From the NCBI GenBank assembly GCA_014843695.1, contig CM026390.1, forward strand, positions 92,120,531 through 92,184,530: DNA of 64,000 nucleotides, given 5' to 3'. Under the pieces are notes generated by a model. It worked only from the letters and a program-made list of their open reading frames with translations. It was not told the DNA's origin and made no database searches. How positions within the stretch are numbered: position 1 is the stretch's first letter; the number at the start of each line of letters is the position of its first letter. The position numbers were made by a program, and so were the translations under genes. The stretch is from Archivesica marissinica (Eukaryota > Mollusca > Bivalvia > Venerida > Vesicomyidae). Of this stretch, positions 35,444 to 47,167 are shown piece after piece.

Positions 35444-35593
35444 ACATGGCCCCGCGGTTATAAAACTGTTCTCAGATCTCAAACTTGAGCTCTAGTGATC
35501 TGATTGGTTGATTCTGAGTGTGACTGTCAGCTGAACCAATCAGATGCTTGAGACTGAGTTTTGAGATTGGAGAAAAGTTTTATAACCTCCATG
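35444..35593. mobile_element. Short MITE-like inverted repeat
   Basis: ggttataaaact (35456) with ctcagatctcaaac pairs with the complement of gttttgagattggagaaaag and ttttataacc (ending 35587). The centre has a second inverted pair, gatctgattggtt/aaccaatcagat. The total is about 150 bases, with no target duplication identified. Confidence 0.65.
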
Positions 35594-35765
35594 CATTGTC
35601 TTGTTCGTGGCACTTGAACCGTCAAGTGTTGAATGCACCATCATAGTTGGGTGTAGTTGTTCCAGCATACTTATACAGGAATGCATACTCACTTATCACT
35701 GTAGTCATTATTATTACTATTAAAACCGGAAAGTCAATGTATATGCTCAGCTGAGGGCTAGAGTC
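35594..35765. other. Plain intron spacer
   Basis: Nothing recognisable. Confidence 0.3.
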
Positions 35766-35970
35766 TCATGCAACCCGGGTTTGATCCTCGTACCGGGAAG
35801 TATGTGAGATGGTACGGTGGTCGCCAGATCGGACAGGTGGGTTTTCTCCGGGTACTCCGGTTTCCTCCCGCACGAATGATTACATTTACGCTTTCATCTG
35901 CGCAATCGAGAGTGATTAATATAAGTTGTGATAACTTGCTTCGCAATCGTTGTAAAATAAATAAAGTTTA
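35766..35970 (+). mobile_element. SINE-C, 5'-truncated
   Basis: It starts within the head at catgcaacccgggtttgatc and continues gggaagtatgtgagatggta, gatcggacaggtgggttttc. The tail is gagtgattaatataagttgt with gtaaaataaataaag. Confidence 0.85.
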
Positions 35971-36578
35971 AGTCTCAATCTAACATCGAGGAGTAAACAA
36001 ATGGAATTTGCATAATATTACAATTGTCAAGATTAATTTTCGTAGAATTTATTCCAAGCTCTCAATATATCAGTCATGACAAAGCAAGAAACGTAAGACG
36101 GACGGATCTGTAGTCCAGTGGTAACACGCTGGACTGGTAATCCAGGGATCGCAGGTTCGATCCTCCGTCTGACCCTAATAAAATTAACAGTCTTTCAGAT
36201 GGGACGTTAAACCGAGGTCTCGTGTCGGTGCTTTACACGGTGCACGTAAAAGAACCAGAGGAGACTGGAATGGGTCTCTATCTGTATCACTGCACTATCC
36301 TCCAAAATCTAAAATGACTAATATCTGAAGGAGGCGTCGCTCATATGGGCAACCGGTAGCGACGATAAATAAACGTAAAAAACACAAGAAACCTAAACAG
36401 TCTGAGATGTGAAAGCAAAATGTTCATTCCAGCTGGATACCATAAAGCATGAACTATGTTTGTGGGTGTAAAAAGCAATCTAACCCTTTATACCCAAACC
36501 CATTGAAACGAGAGTCAGCCAGATTGAATGTTTTGTAATCATTAATGTTTGACCGTAAGTATTATTGTTCTGTCACAG
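35971..36578 (+). mobile_element. Intron 4 end with SINE-A (36100-36385)
   Basis: SINE-A runs from acggatctgtagtccagtgg through ggttcgatcctccgtctgac to gtagcgacgataaataaacg. The remaining bases are plain intron leading to the exon 5 acceptor (ttctgtcacag). Confidence 0.85.
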
Positions 36579-36711
36579 ATGGCGCTAGCAAAGGCAGCAC
36601 TCCAGCCAAGCGTCGCGGTGTCAAGACTCCAAAGAAATCCAAACGAATGGCAGCAAGATTCGATGGCCATAGCTCAAACGATATGGAGAGCTCAAGGTCA
36701 CTATCTGAAAG
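36579..36711 (+). CDS. KATNIP: KATNIP exon 5: short basic exon
   Basis: The acceptor is ttgttctgtcacag ending at 36578 and the donor is GAAAG/gtaaca at 36712. The exon is 133 bases, entering in phase 1 (G + AT gives Asp) and leaving in phase 2. In this frame the peptide reads DGASKGSTPAKRRGVKTPKK then SKRMAARFDGHSSNDMESS and SLSE. The KRRG/KKSKR cluster looks like a nuclear-localisation or polyanion-binding segment (inference). The ATG-led frame at the same place is a shadow; only the phase-1 reading joins exons 4 and 6. The intronic 23-bp minisatellite starts at the very first base of the donor. Confidence 0.82.
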
Positions 36712-38937
36712 GTAACACATTCTACTATAGGGAGGTAACACATTCTACTATAGGGAGGTAACACATTCTACTATAGGGAGGTAACACATTATACTATAGG
36801 GAGGTAACACATTATACTATAGGGAGGTAACACATTCTACTATAGGGAGGTAACACATTCTACTATAGGGAGGTAACACATTATACTATAGGGAGGTAAC
36901 ACATTATACTATAGGGAGGTAGCACATTCCACTATAGGGAGGTAACACATCCACTATAGGGAGGTAACACATCACTATAGGGAGGTAACACATTATACTA
37001 TAGGGAGGTAGCACATTCCACTATAGGGAGGTAACACATTATACTATAGGGAGGTAACACATCCACTATAGGGAGGTAACACATTCCACTATAGGGAGGT
37101 AGCACATTATACTATAGGGAGGTACACATTATACTATAGGGAGGTAACACATTATACTATAGGGAGGTAACACATTCTACTATAGGGAGGTAACACATTA
37201 TACTATAGGGAGGTAACACATTCTACTATAGGGAGGTAACACATTATACTATAGGAACGTAACACATTATACTATAGGAATGTAACACATTATACTATAG
37301 GGAGGTAACACATTCTACTATAGGGAGGTAACACATTATACTATAGGGAGGTAAACATTCTACTATAGGGAGGTAACACATTATACTATAGGGAGGTAAC
37401 ACATTATACTATAGGGAGGTAACACATTCTACTATAGGGAGGTAACACATTATACTATAGGGAGGTAACACATTCTACTATAGGGAGGTAACACATTCTA
37501 CTATAGGGAGGTAACACATTATACTATAGGGAGGTAGCACATTCTACTATAGGGAGGTAACACATTATACTATAGGGAGGTAACACATTATACTATAGGG
37601 AGGTAACACATTATACTATAGGGAGGTAACACATTATACTATAGGGAGGTAACACATTCCACTATAGGGAGGTAACACATTATACTATAGGGAGGTAACA
37701 CATTCTACTATAGGGAGGTAACACATTATACTATAGGGAGGTAACACATTCCACTATAGGGAGGTAACACATTATACTATAGGAACGTAACACATTATAC
37801 TATAGGGAGGTAATACATTCTACTATAGGGAGGTAACACATTATACTATAGGAATGTAACACATTATACTATAGGAACGTAACACATTATACTATAGGGA
37901 GGTAGCACATTCTACTATAGGGAGGTAACACATTATACTATAGGGAGGTAACACATTATACTATAGGGAGGTAACACATTATACTATAGGGAGGTAACAC
38001 ATTATACTATAGGAACGTAACACATTATACTATAGGGAGGTAACACATTATACTATAGGAACGTAACACATTATACTATAGGGAGGTAACACATTATACT
38101 ATAGGAACGTAACACATTATACTATAGGGAGGTAACACATTCAACTATAGGAACGTAACACATTATACTATAGGGAGGTAACACATTCAACTATAGGAAC
38201 GTAACACATTATACTATAGGGAGGTAACACATTATACTATAGGGAGGTAACACATTATACTATAGGGAGGTAACACATTCCACTATAGGAACGTAACACA
38301 TTATACTATAGGAACGTAACACATTATACTATAGGGAGGTAACACATTCCACTATAGGAACGTAACACATTATACTATAGGAACGTAACACATTCTATTA
38401 TAGGGAGGTAACACATTATACTATAGGGAGGTAACACATTATACTATAGGGAGGTAACACATCCACTATAGGGAGGTAACACATTATACTATAGGGAGGT
38501 AACACATTCTACTATAGGGAGGTAACACATTATACTATAGGGAGGTAACACATTATACTATAGGGAGGTAACACATTCTACTATAGGAGGTAACACATTC
38601 CACTATAGGGAGGTAACACATTATACTATAGGGAGGTAACACATTCCACTATAGGGAGGTAACACATTCTACTATAGGGAGGTAACACATTCCACAATAG
38701 GGAGGTAACACATTCTACTATAGGGAGGTAACACATTATACTATAGGGAGGTAACACATTATACTATAGGGAGGTAACACATTATACTATAGGGAGGTAA
38801 CACATTATACTATAGGGAGGTAACACATTATACTATAGGGAGGTAACACTAACACATTATACTATAGGGAGGTAACACATTATACTATAGGGAGGTAACA
38901 CATTCTACTATAGGGAGGTAACACATTCCACAATAGG
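36712..38937. repeat. 23-bp minisatellite starting at the exon 5 splice donor, about 96 copies
   Basis: Units read gtaacacattatactatagg then gag, with variants tctac, ccac and aacg for gagg. The first base of the array is the G of the GT donor. Each unit therefore carries a GTAACA donor-like motif and, 19 bases on, a TATAG/G acceptor-like motif. No plausible protein is encoded. Confidence 0.96.
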
Positions 38938-39545
38938 GGCCTTTGGCTTCCACCTCTGAAAGGTAACACATTCTACTATAGGGGCCTTTGGCTTCCACCT
39001 CTGAAAGGTAACACATTCTACTATAGGGGCCTTTGGCTTCCACCTCTGAAAGGTAACACATTCTACTATAGGGGCCTTTGGCTTCCACCTCTGAAAGGTA
39101 ACACATTCCACAATAGGGGCCTTTGGCTTCCACCTCTGAAAGGTAACACATTCTACTATAGGGGCCTTTGGCTTCCACCTCTGAAAGGTAACACATTCTA
39201 CTATAGGGGCCTTTGGCTTCCACCTCTGAAGGGTAACACATTCTACTATAGGGGCCTTTGGCTTCCACCTCTGAAGGGTAACACATTCTACTATAGGGGC
39301 CTTTGGCTTCCACCTCTGAAAGGTAACACATTCTACTATAGGGGCCTTTGGCTTCCACCTCTGAAGGGTAACACATTCTACTATAGGGGCCTTTGGCTTC
39401 CACCTCTGAAGGGTAACACATTCCACTATAGGGGCCTTTGGCTTCCCCCTCTGAAAGGTAACACATTCCACTATAGGGGCCTTTGGCTTCCACCTCTGAA
39501 AGGTAACACATTCTACTATAGGGGCCTTTGGCTTCCACCTCTTAT
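38938..39545. repeat. 45-bp minisatellite, 13 copies, containing exon-end sequence
   Basis: Each unit joins ggcctttggcttccacctct with gaaaggtaacacattctact and atagg. The segment tctgaaaggtaacacattct equals the exon 5/intron 5 junction (36704-36723), so these units keep a piece of exon plus donor. The 45-base period yields open frames of 217 and 245 residues on the minus strand; I reject these as genes. Confidence 0.95.
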
Positions 39546-40308
39546 TATTTTGCTGAAGAAATTCATTTTGTTTGGTCAACTTTATTTCTCCAATACTCCT
39601 ACTGGCATAGGTGTAGGGGCTGTGTTTGTATGGCAGCTGCCCCAATAATTTGAACTAGAAAAAGCTAGAAAGCTTATTTTCTCCAGAATGCTTAGAATCA
39701 AAATATTTTGTGTAAGATTGAATCATAATTTACTTCGACGAAAAAACGATTTTTTATCTTCTGAAAATTAGCCATTTTGCAGGTACAGATTTGTTTTAAT
39801 TGATGCTATCGACATATAGTTATATATATCTGGATTATTATTTTGGACATTTTATATTGCGTATATAGTCCGGCATTTAAATGAAATTAAAAACTTCAAT
39901 TTCCTAATAATTATGAGTTATATATGTACACGGAATGTTTTTTATCAAATGTTATATGTTTTACATGCATTTGAGCATTGCATATGTTAATTAAATTGTT
40001 GAAAATTCCTTCGGCATTTAAATGACAATATAATAACAAGCTGTTTGTCATGATGAACTCCGCATCATATTAAACTATTATTAGATGCATATTGTCTCAG
40101 TGACGGCGAAATCTCAGGCATCACCAATTTCCCCCCATATATGCGACTTGCATCCAAAATTTTCATTGGAGAACCACCCACATCAGAAACCCACCCGAGT
40201 TGTCCCAATATGTATTGTGTTGTATATGCCTGTACAGATAAAACATGGCCCGGGTGGCACATATCATTGTATAGTATAGCCTCAAAGTGACTCTTCCTCT
40301 TGAACAAA
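39546..40308. other. Plain intron spacer
   Basis: AT-rich sequence with unremarkable frames up to 96 residues (minus, 40065-40355, overlapping a SINE). No supported gene. Confidence 0.4.
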
Positions 40309-40573
40309 GTCCGCCTCCGTGGTCGAGTTGTTAAGGTCGCTGACTTGTATACCACTGTAACCTATCATCACTGATGGTCACGGGTTCGAGCCCCGCTCAG
40401 GCCGTGTCTCATTTATATGAAAAAGTTGGCAGTTTCTTATGGAGGTTGGTGCACCCAAGTACTGGTTAACCGCTGGAGCCTGCCCAGGAAAAGGTGTTGT
40501 TAGGTAAACTGCCTGCCGGCGATATAACCCAAAATGGTGCTGATGCAGGCGTAAAACCCGAAATATAACATAT
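40309..40573 (+). mobile_element. SINE-D, full length
   Basis: Head gtccgcctccgtggtcgagt, B box cgggttcgagccccg, middle aaaagttggcagtttcttat, and tail ctgcccaggaaaaggtgttg through aacccgaaatataacat. It lies 112 bases before exon 6. Confidence 0.88.
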
Positions 40574-40684
40574 AACAAATAATCCTCTTGAACAGGCAGT
40601 CCATTTGTAATGTTCATGCACAAGGCAACTTTGATCTATATCTTTGTTTTAAGAACATTGAATAGTTCTAGTTTTTGCATTTAG

Positions 40685-40931
40685 CACAGAGAAAAGGCTA
40701 CCACCACCTCTGCCTCCACGGAAATCAGTTGATAATCTATCTAGAAAGGTTCAGAAGTCCACGGATGAGAAATCTCCGAAGGCTGGTAGCAGTAGACCAT
40801 CCAAGGAGGGTGGCAGCCGAGGTGGTAAAGAGGTAGAACACAAAGATACGGTGATAGACAAACAGAAGGTAGTGGCAGACCTTGCAAGGAAACAAGAGTC
40901 GGAGAATGAACTGGAGGACACACTCAAAGGT
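40685..40931 (+). CDS. KATNIP: KATNIP exon 6: proline-rich motif and charged helix
   Basis: The acceptor is tttgcatttag ending at 40684 and the donor is AAAG/gtatat at 40932. The exon is 247 bases. It enters in phase 2 (AG + C gives Ser) and, at this donor, leaves in phase 0. The peptide has RLPPPLPPRKS, a PxxP-type SH3-ligand-like motif, then a Lys/Ser/Gly-rich stretch. It ends in a charged, helix-prone segment (DKQKVVADLARKQESENELE). The frame is open throughout and joins exon 5 exactly. The exit phase does not match the most obvious acceptor of exon 7 (see that entry and the findings), so either the 3' boundary or a missing small exon remains to be settled. Confidence 0.78.
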
Positions 40932-41021
40932 ATATTTAATCATTTTGATGTTGAATCTCGTATAAAGGTTAGGAGTTAACTATATTGCAAGGTCTTGGTT
41001 AGCTCTTGCATGCCTTAGTGT

Positions 41022-41462
41022 TTGACCAGACTGTTGACCAGACTGTTGACCAGACTGTTGACCAGACTGTTGACCAGACTGTTGACCAGACCGTTGACCA
41101 GACCATTGACCAGACCGTTGACCAGACCGTTGACCAGACCGTTGACCAGACCCAGACCGTTGACCAGACCGTAGACCAGACCGTTGACCAGACCGTTGAC
41201 CAGACCATTGACCAGACTGTTGACCAGACCGTTGACCAGACCCAGACCAGACCGTTGACCAGACCGTTGACCAGACCGTTGACCAGACCATTGACCAGAC
41301 CATTGACCAGACTGTTGACCAGACCGTTGACCAGACCGTTGACCAGACCATTGACCAGACCGTTGACCAGACCATTGACCAGACCATTGACCATACTGTT
41401 GACCAGACCGTTGACCAGACCGTTGACCAGACCATTGACCAGACCGTTGACCAGACTGTTGG
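41022..41462. repeat. 12-bp minisatellite, about 37 units
   Basis: Units read gaccagaccgtt with variants actgtt and accatt, and occasional 6-base insertions (cagacc). It starts about 90 bases after the exon 6 donor. The period is a multiple of three, so several frames are open on both strands, including VDQT and SGQR repeats. These are artefacts. Confidence 0.96.
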
Positions 41463-41552
41463 GAGTACAACATCTAGCACATTGGCTACAATTAATTTAA
41501 CAGGTCAAGGTCAACAGATAACTATCATTGTTTGGATATATGCACATTTACA

Positions 41553-43697
41553 CCCCATACATTTACACCCCATACATTTACACCCCATACATTTACAATC
41601 CTCATACATTTACAATCCATACATTTACAATCCTCATACATTTACAATCCATACATTTACAATCCATACATTTACAATCCATACATTTACAATCCATACA
41701 TTTACAACCCATACATTTACACCCCATACATTTACAATCCATACATTTACAATCCATACATTTACAATCCATACATTTACAATCCATACATTTACAATCC
41801 ATACATTTACAACCCATACATTTACACCCCATACATTTACAATCAACATAAATTTAAAACAATCTATACATTTACAATCCATACATTTACAACCCATACA
41901 TTTACAACCCATACATTTACACCCCTTACATTTACAATCCATACATTTACACCCCATACATTTACAATCTATACATAAATTTGTATAAACTAATCTATAC
42001 ATTTACAATCCATACATTTACAACCCATACATTTACAATCCATACATTTACACCCCATACATTTACAACCCATACATTTACAATCCATACATTTACAATC
42101 CATAGAGTATACAACACATACATTTACAATCCATAGAGTATACAACACATACATTTACAATCCATACATTTACAATCCATAGAGTATACAACACATACAT
42201 TTACAATCCATACATTTACAATCCATAGAGTATACACTCCATAGAGTTTACAATCCATACATGTACACCCCATACATGTACACCCCATACATTTACAACC
42301 CATACATGTACACCCCATACATTTACAACCCATACATTTACAATCCATACATTTACAATCCATACATTTACAATCCATAGAGTATACAACACATACATTT
42401 ACAATCCATAGAGTATACAACACATACATTTACAATCCATACATTTACAATCCATAGAGTATACAATCCATAGAGTTTACAATCCATACATTTACAATCC
42501 ATAGAGTATACAATCCATAGAGTTTACAATCCATACATTTACACCCCATACATTTACACCCCATACATTTACAACCCTTACATTTACAATCCATAGAGTA
42601 TACAATCTATACATTTACACCCCATACATGTACACCCCATACATTTACAATCCATACATTTACACCCCATACATTTACAATTACACCCCATACATTTACA
42701 ATCCATACATTTACACCCATACATTTACAACCCATACATTTACACCCCATACATTTACAATACATACATTTACAATCCATAGAGTATACAATCCATAGAG
42801 TTTACAATCCATACATTTACAATCCATACATTTACACCCCATACATTTACAATCCATACATTTACAACCAACAACAACCAACAACAACCCATACATTTAC
42901 AATCCATACATTTACAATCCATACATTTACAATCCATACATTTACAACCCATATAGTTTACATTTACAATCCATAGAGTTTTACATTTACAATCCATACA
43001 TTTACAATCCATACATTTATAACCCATACATTTACAATCCATACATTTACAATCCATAGAGTTTACATTTACAATCCATACATTTACAACCCATATAGTT
43101 TACATTTACAATCCATAGAGTTTACATTTACAATCCATACATCTACAACCCATAGAGTTTACATTTACAATCCATACATTAACAATCCATACATTTACAA
43201 CCCATAGAGTTTACATTTACAATCCATAGAGTTTACATTTACAATCCATACATTTACAATCCATAGAGTTTACATTTACAATCCATAGAGTTTACATTTA
43301 CAATCCATACATTTACAACCCATATAGTTTACATTTACAATCCATACATTTACAATCCATAGAGTTTACATTTACAATCCATACATTTACAATCCATACA
43401 TTTACAATCCATACATTTACAATCCATAGAGTTTACATTTACAATCCATAGAGTTTACATTTACAATCCATACATTTACAATCCATAGAGTTTACATTTA
43501 CAATCCATACATTTACAATTCATACATTTACAATCCATACATTTACAACCCATACATTTACAATCCATACATTTACAATCCATATCCATACATTTACAAT
43601 CCATAGAGTTTACATTTACAATCCATACATTTACAATTCATACATTTACAATCCATACATTTACAACCCATACATTTACAATCCATAGAGTTTACAA
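41553..43697. repeat. 15-bp minisatellite, about 2.1 kb
   Basis: Units read catacatttacaatc with alternatives aaccc, acccc and a gagtttacaatcc form. The two unit types are interleaved, mainly catttacaat before 42100 and mixed with gagtttac after. It ends 75 bases before the exon 7 acceptor. Open frames such as MDCKCMDCKC are artefacts of the 15-base period. Confidence 0.96.
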
Positions 43698-43771
43698 CCT
43701 AGATCATTGAGAGTTTCACTATGTTGTTTGTGTAATGCATTCACACTATTCTGTTTGCTGTTGTGTTGCAG

Positions 43772-43865
43772 CAGGAGGCACGGCCACTGTGTCATCATCT
43801 GTCTCTGTGGCCTCCAGCCAGGATGATACACCCATGCTGCAGAAACTCAAAGATATGAATAAAAA
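43772..43865 (+). CDS. KATNIP: KATNIP exon 7: Ser-rich then helical; 5' boundary uncertain
   Basis: The strongest acceptor is gctgttgtgttgcag ending at 43771, and a second AG three bases later makes a NAGNAG pair. The donor is AAAAA/gtaagt at 43866. The sensible frame reads GGTATVSSSVSVASSQDDTP then MLQKLKDMNKK. It needs an incoming phase of 1, but exon 6 exits in phase 0, and the phase-0 reading from this acceptor hits TGA. An acceptor at 43820-43821 (cctccagccag/GATGAT) would give exon 43822-43865 in the right frame and restore continuity. Otherwise an unseen microexon of 3n+1 bases, or an indel, must lie between. The exit phase is 2, matching exon 8. Confidence 0.65.
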
Positions 43866-43916
43866 GTAAGTGGGTAACTATGATATGATAGAATGAATTT
43901 GTATTGAGTTTAATGA

Positions 43917-44992
43917 GCAAGTTGTGTAGTAAATGTGGGTGTGGAAAGTGAATGAACAAGTTGTGTAGTAAATGTGGAGCAAGTTGTGTAGTAAATGTGG
44001 GTGTGGGAGGTGAATGAACAAGTTGTGTAGTAAATGTGGGTGTGTGAGGTGAATGAACAAGTCCTGTAGTAAATGTGGGTGTGAGAGGTGAATGAACAAC
44101 TCCTGTAGTAAATGTAGGTGTGTGAGGTGAATGAACAAGTCCTGTAGTAAATGTGGGTGTGTGAGGTGAATGAACAAGTTGTGTAGTAAATGTGCGTGTG
44201 TGAGGTGAATGAACAAGTCCTGTAGTAAATGTGGGTGTGTGAGGTGAATGAACAAGTCCTGTAGTAAATGTGGGTGTGTGAGGTGAATGAACAAGTTGTG
44301 TAGTAAATGTGGATGTGTGAGGTGAATGAACAAGTCATGTAGTAAATGTGGATGTGTGAGGTGAATGAACAAGTCCTGTAGTAAATGTGGGTGTGGGAGG
44401 TGAATGAACAAGTCCTGTAGTAAATGTGGATGTGTGAGGTGAATGAACAAGTCCTGTAGTAAATGTGGGTGTGGGAGGTGAATGAACAAGTCCTGTAGTA
44501 AATGTGGGTGTGTGAGGTGAATGAACAAGTCCTGTAGTAAATGTGGATGTGTGAGGTGAATGAACAAGTCCTGTAGTAAATGTGGGTGTGGGAGGTGAAT
44601 GAACAAGTCCTGTAGTAAATGTGGGTGTGTGAGGTGAATGAACAAGTCCTGTAGTAAATGTGGGTGTGGGAGGTGAATGAACAAGTCCTGTAGTAAATGT
44701 GGGTGTGTGAGGTGAATGAACAAGTCCTGTAGTAAATGTGGGTGTGGGAGGTGAATGAACAAGTCCTGTAGTAAATGTGGGCGTGTGAGGTGAATGAACA
44801 AGTCCTGTAGTAAATGTGGGTGTGTGAGGTGAATGAACAAGTCCTGTAGTAAATGTGGGTGTGTGAGGTGAATGAACAAGTCATGTAGTAAATGTGGGTG
44901 TGTGAGGTCAATGAACAAGTCATGTAGTAAATGTGGGTGTGTGAGGTCAATGAACAAGTCCTGTAGTAAATGTGGGTGTGTGAGGTGAATGG
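43917..44992. repeat. 39-bp minisatellite, about 27 copies
   Basis: Units contain gaatgaacaagtcctgtagt and aaatgtgggtgtgtgaggt. It starts about 50 bases after the exon 7 donor. The 39-base period gives minus-strand open frames of about 360 residues (HLLQDLFIHLTHP repeats). These lack the codon variation expected of a conserved protein and lie within an intron. Confidence 0.96.
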
Positions 44993-45401
44993 TTTCAAGT
45001 TTATGAACTTGACACTGCCTTCTTTTGTCTTTTCATTTGCAATGTTTGTTTACCTCAGTTATGAATTCACGATCAAGATTAATTGCAAAGTAATAAAGCA
45101 TACCTCAACATGTAAATAGTGATGCAAGCTCTAAGAGATTGGTTTCACCAGTTAGATAAATGATACCTGTAAATCTATCTCTCTCAAGAAGCTATCCATC
45201 TTTCTTGTAGTTGGTTTATTGTTCTTCCCAGGTGCCTGTCCATGTCTGAAATACTGCTCGAATGGGCATACATTGTCTTCCTCCACCAATAACAGTTGGA
45301 GAGTCGCCATATGATCTATGCTGTAATGCGAATTTAAGCCAATAAAACGAATCAAATATGACCGCAGATCCTATGCAGCTATTTGTACTGTATTTATTCA
45401 G
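44993..45401. other. Plain intron 7 end
   Basis: Unique AT-rich intron. A 67-residue minus frame (45152-45355) is unrecognised. Confidence 0.4.
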
Positions 45402-45463
45402 AGAGGTGATTAGTTCAAGGAAGAAGGATGTACCGCGATGGCTGAAGCAAGAGGATTTATCAG
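45402..45463 (+). CDS. KATNIP: KATNIP exon 8: 62-bp exon
   Basis: The acceptor is tgtatttattcag ending at 45401 and the donor is TCAG/gtaccc at 45464. It enters in phase 2 and leaves in phase 1. With the neighbouring bases the peptide reads KEVISSRKKDVPRWLKQEDL then S. The segment is basic with a Trp (PRWLKQ) and looks like a short conserved binding motif. It was found by splice-site and phase matching, since it is too short to stand out as an open frame. Both junctions agree with exons 7 and 9, which strongly supports it. Confidence 0.8.
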
Positions 45464-45737
45464 GTACCCAAACACATATACATTTACCAGCCAGCTAAAC
45501 CACCATAGGTTGCATAGTATACATTGTTTGTCTATTATAGTCGACCTCCCTCTCCGTAAGCATACGCCTTAACCACTAGGCCACAGAGTAAATAGTTTAT
45601 GTAAATCACACTTAATGTAGGCTGTGGAATTGAGTCCAGTTTGGGTCACAGTTCTATGCAGCCAGGCTGATTGTAAAATAGCAAGGAGACACATCCGAAT
45701 TCATCTTCTGCGTATAGAAATGACCACAATAACATAT
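45464..45737. other. Intron 8 start with a tRNA-like fragment
   Basis: 45540-45590 (cgccttaaccactaggccac) resembles the complement of a tRNA-like SINE head, but no body is seen. Nothing else. Confidence 0.35.
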
Positions 45738-46608
45738 GACATCCTATGAGGAGGCCATCAGCTGTATGGCATCATTTGAGGAGGCCCAGCTTGAGCTGTA
45801 TGGCATCCTTTAAGGAGGCCCAGCTTGAGCTGTATGGCATCCTTTGAGGAGGCCTAGCTTGAGCTGTATGGCATCCTTTGAGGAGGCCTAGCTTGAGCTG
45901 TATGGCATCCTTTGAGGAGGCCTAGCTTGAGCTGTATGGCATCCTTTGAGGAGGCCTAACTTGAGCTGTATGACATCCTTTGAGGAGGTCTAGCTTGAGC
46001 TGTATGGCATCCTTTGAGGAGGCCTAACTTGAGCTGTATGACATCCTTTGAGGAGGCCCAGCTTGAGCTGTATGGCATCCTTTGAGGAGGCCTAGCTTGA
46101 GCTGTATGGCATCCTTTGAGGAGGCCTAACTTGAGCTGTATGGCATCCTTTGAGGAGGCCTAGCTTGAGCTATATGGCATCCTTTGAGGAGGCCCAGCTT
46201 GAGCTGTATGGCATCCTTTGAGGAGGCCCAGCTTGAGTTATATGACATCCTTTGAGGAGGTCTAGCTTGAGCTGTATGATATCCTTTGAGGAGGTCTAGC
46301 TTGAGTTGTATGACATCCTTTGAGGAGGTCTAGCTTGAGTTGTATGACATCCTTTGAGGAGGTCTAGCTTGAGTTGTATGACATCCTTTGAGGAGGTCTA
46401 GCTTGAGTTGTATGACATCCTTTGAGGAGGTCTAGCTTGAGTTGTATGACATCCTTTGAGGAGGTCTAGCTTGAGCTGTATGGCATCCTTTGAGGAGGCC
46501 TAGCTTGAGCTGTATGATATCCTTTGAGGAGGCCCAGCTTGAGCTGTATGGCATCCTTTGAGGAGGTCTAGCTCAAGCTGTATGGCATCCTTTGAGGAGG
46601 CCTAGCAC
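45738..46608. repeat. 34-bp minisatellite, about 26 copies
   Basis: Units contain gaggaggcctagcttgagct and gtatggcatcctttga. Variants are ggtcta/ggccta/ggccca and gagttg/gagctg, with blocks of like variants next to one another (46240-46460). Confidence 0.95.
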
Positions 46609-46718
46609 TATGCTTATTAAGACACCCACTCTGAAATAGTGTCATGCATATTGGAATCGCCTTATAGAATTCTTCACCTTAAGTATTGCAAATGTAGTCC
46701 TAACTTTAATGTTTGCAG

Positions 46719-46863
46719 CCCCCTTCGAGATCCCACCAGATAGCCGAGATGAACCTGAGACACGTCCGGAACCAGCAAAACCTGTGGAGCAGAAACCCCC
46801 ACCCACTCAGACAGAGATCAACATGCTGATTGACGAGGAAATGTCGTTGTTCCCCGAGCAAAC
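46719..46863 (+). CDS. KATNIP: KATNIP exon 9: proline-rich linker and acidic segment
   Basis: The acceptor is aatgtttgcag ending at 46718 and the donor is CAAAC/gtacgt at 46864. The exon is 145 bases, entering in phase 1 and leaving in phase 2. The peptide reads APFEIPPDSRDEPETRPEPA with KPVEQKPPP and then QTEINMLIDEEMSLFPEQ. The Pro/Glu-rich half looks disordered, and the second half is helix-prone. The junction codons with exons 8 and 10 are both intact. Confidence 0.85.
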
Positions 46864-46944
46864 GTACGTTATCTTAGCCAAACACAATTGTAACAAGTAC
46901 AAAATATAATGAGGAACTACATAACGAGTATCACAATATAATTT

Positions 46945-47167
46945 TTTAAACTTTATTTATTTTTAACGAAGCAAGTTATAGCAACTTATATTAATCACTC
47001 TCGTTGGCGCGGATGAAAGCATAAATGTGGTAATTCGTGTGGGAGGAAAACGGAGTACCTGGAGAAAACCCACCTGTACCATCTCACATACTTCCCGGTT
47101 CAAGGATCGGACCCGGGTTGCATTGGTGAGAAGCGAGCGTGCTAACCACTGCGCTAATCGGACAGCC
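46945..47167 (-). mobile_element. SINE-C, full length, minus strand
   Basis: It is the complement of SINE-C: ttaatcactctcgttggcgc (tail side), gagaaaacccacctgtacc, ggatcggacccgggttgcat (complement of the B box) and cactgcgctaatcggacag (complement of the A box). It is inserted 80 bases after the exon 9 donor. The middle block gatcggacaggt is partly missing. Confidence 0.85.

Noticed and set aside
36549..36761. ATG-led 70-residue frame over exon 5
   Set aside because: Out of phase with exons 4 and 6. The phase-1 reading gives a coherent basic peptide and intact junction codons.
38885..39645. Minus-strand frames of 217 and 245 residues (WKPKAPIVECVTFQR repeats)
   Set aside because: The 45-bp unit is a multiple of three, and the same DNA is explained by duplication of the exon 5 donor region.
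40980..42429. VDQT/SGQR/MVWSTV and MDCKCMDCKC frames
   Set aside because: The 12-bp and 15-bp arrays leave many frames open on both strands. They lie in the intron between exons 6 and 7.
43878..44998. Minus-strand frames of about 360 residues (HLLQDLFIHLTHP repeats)
   Set aside because: Artefact of the 39-bp period within a + strand intron. Two frames are open over the same bases.
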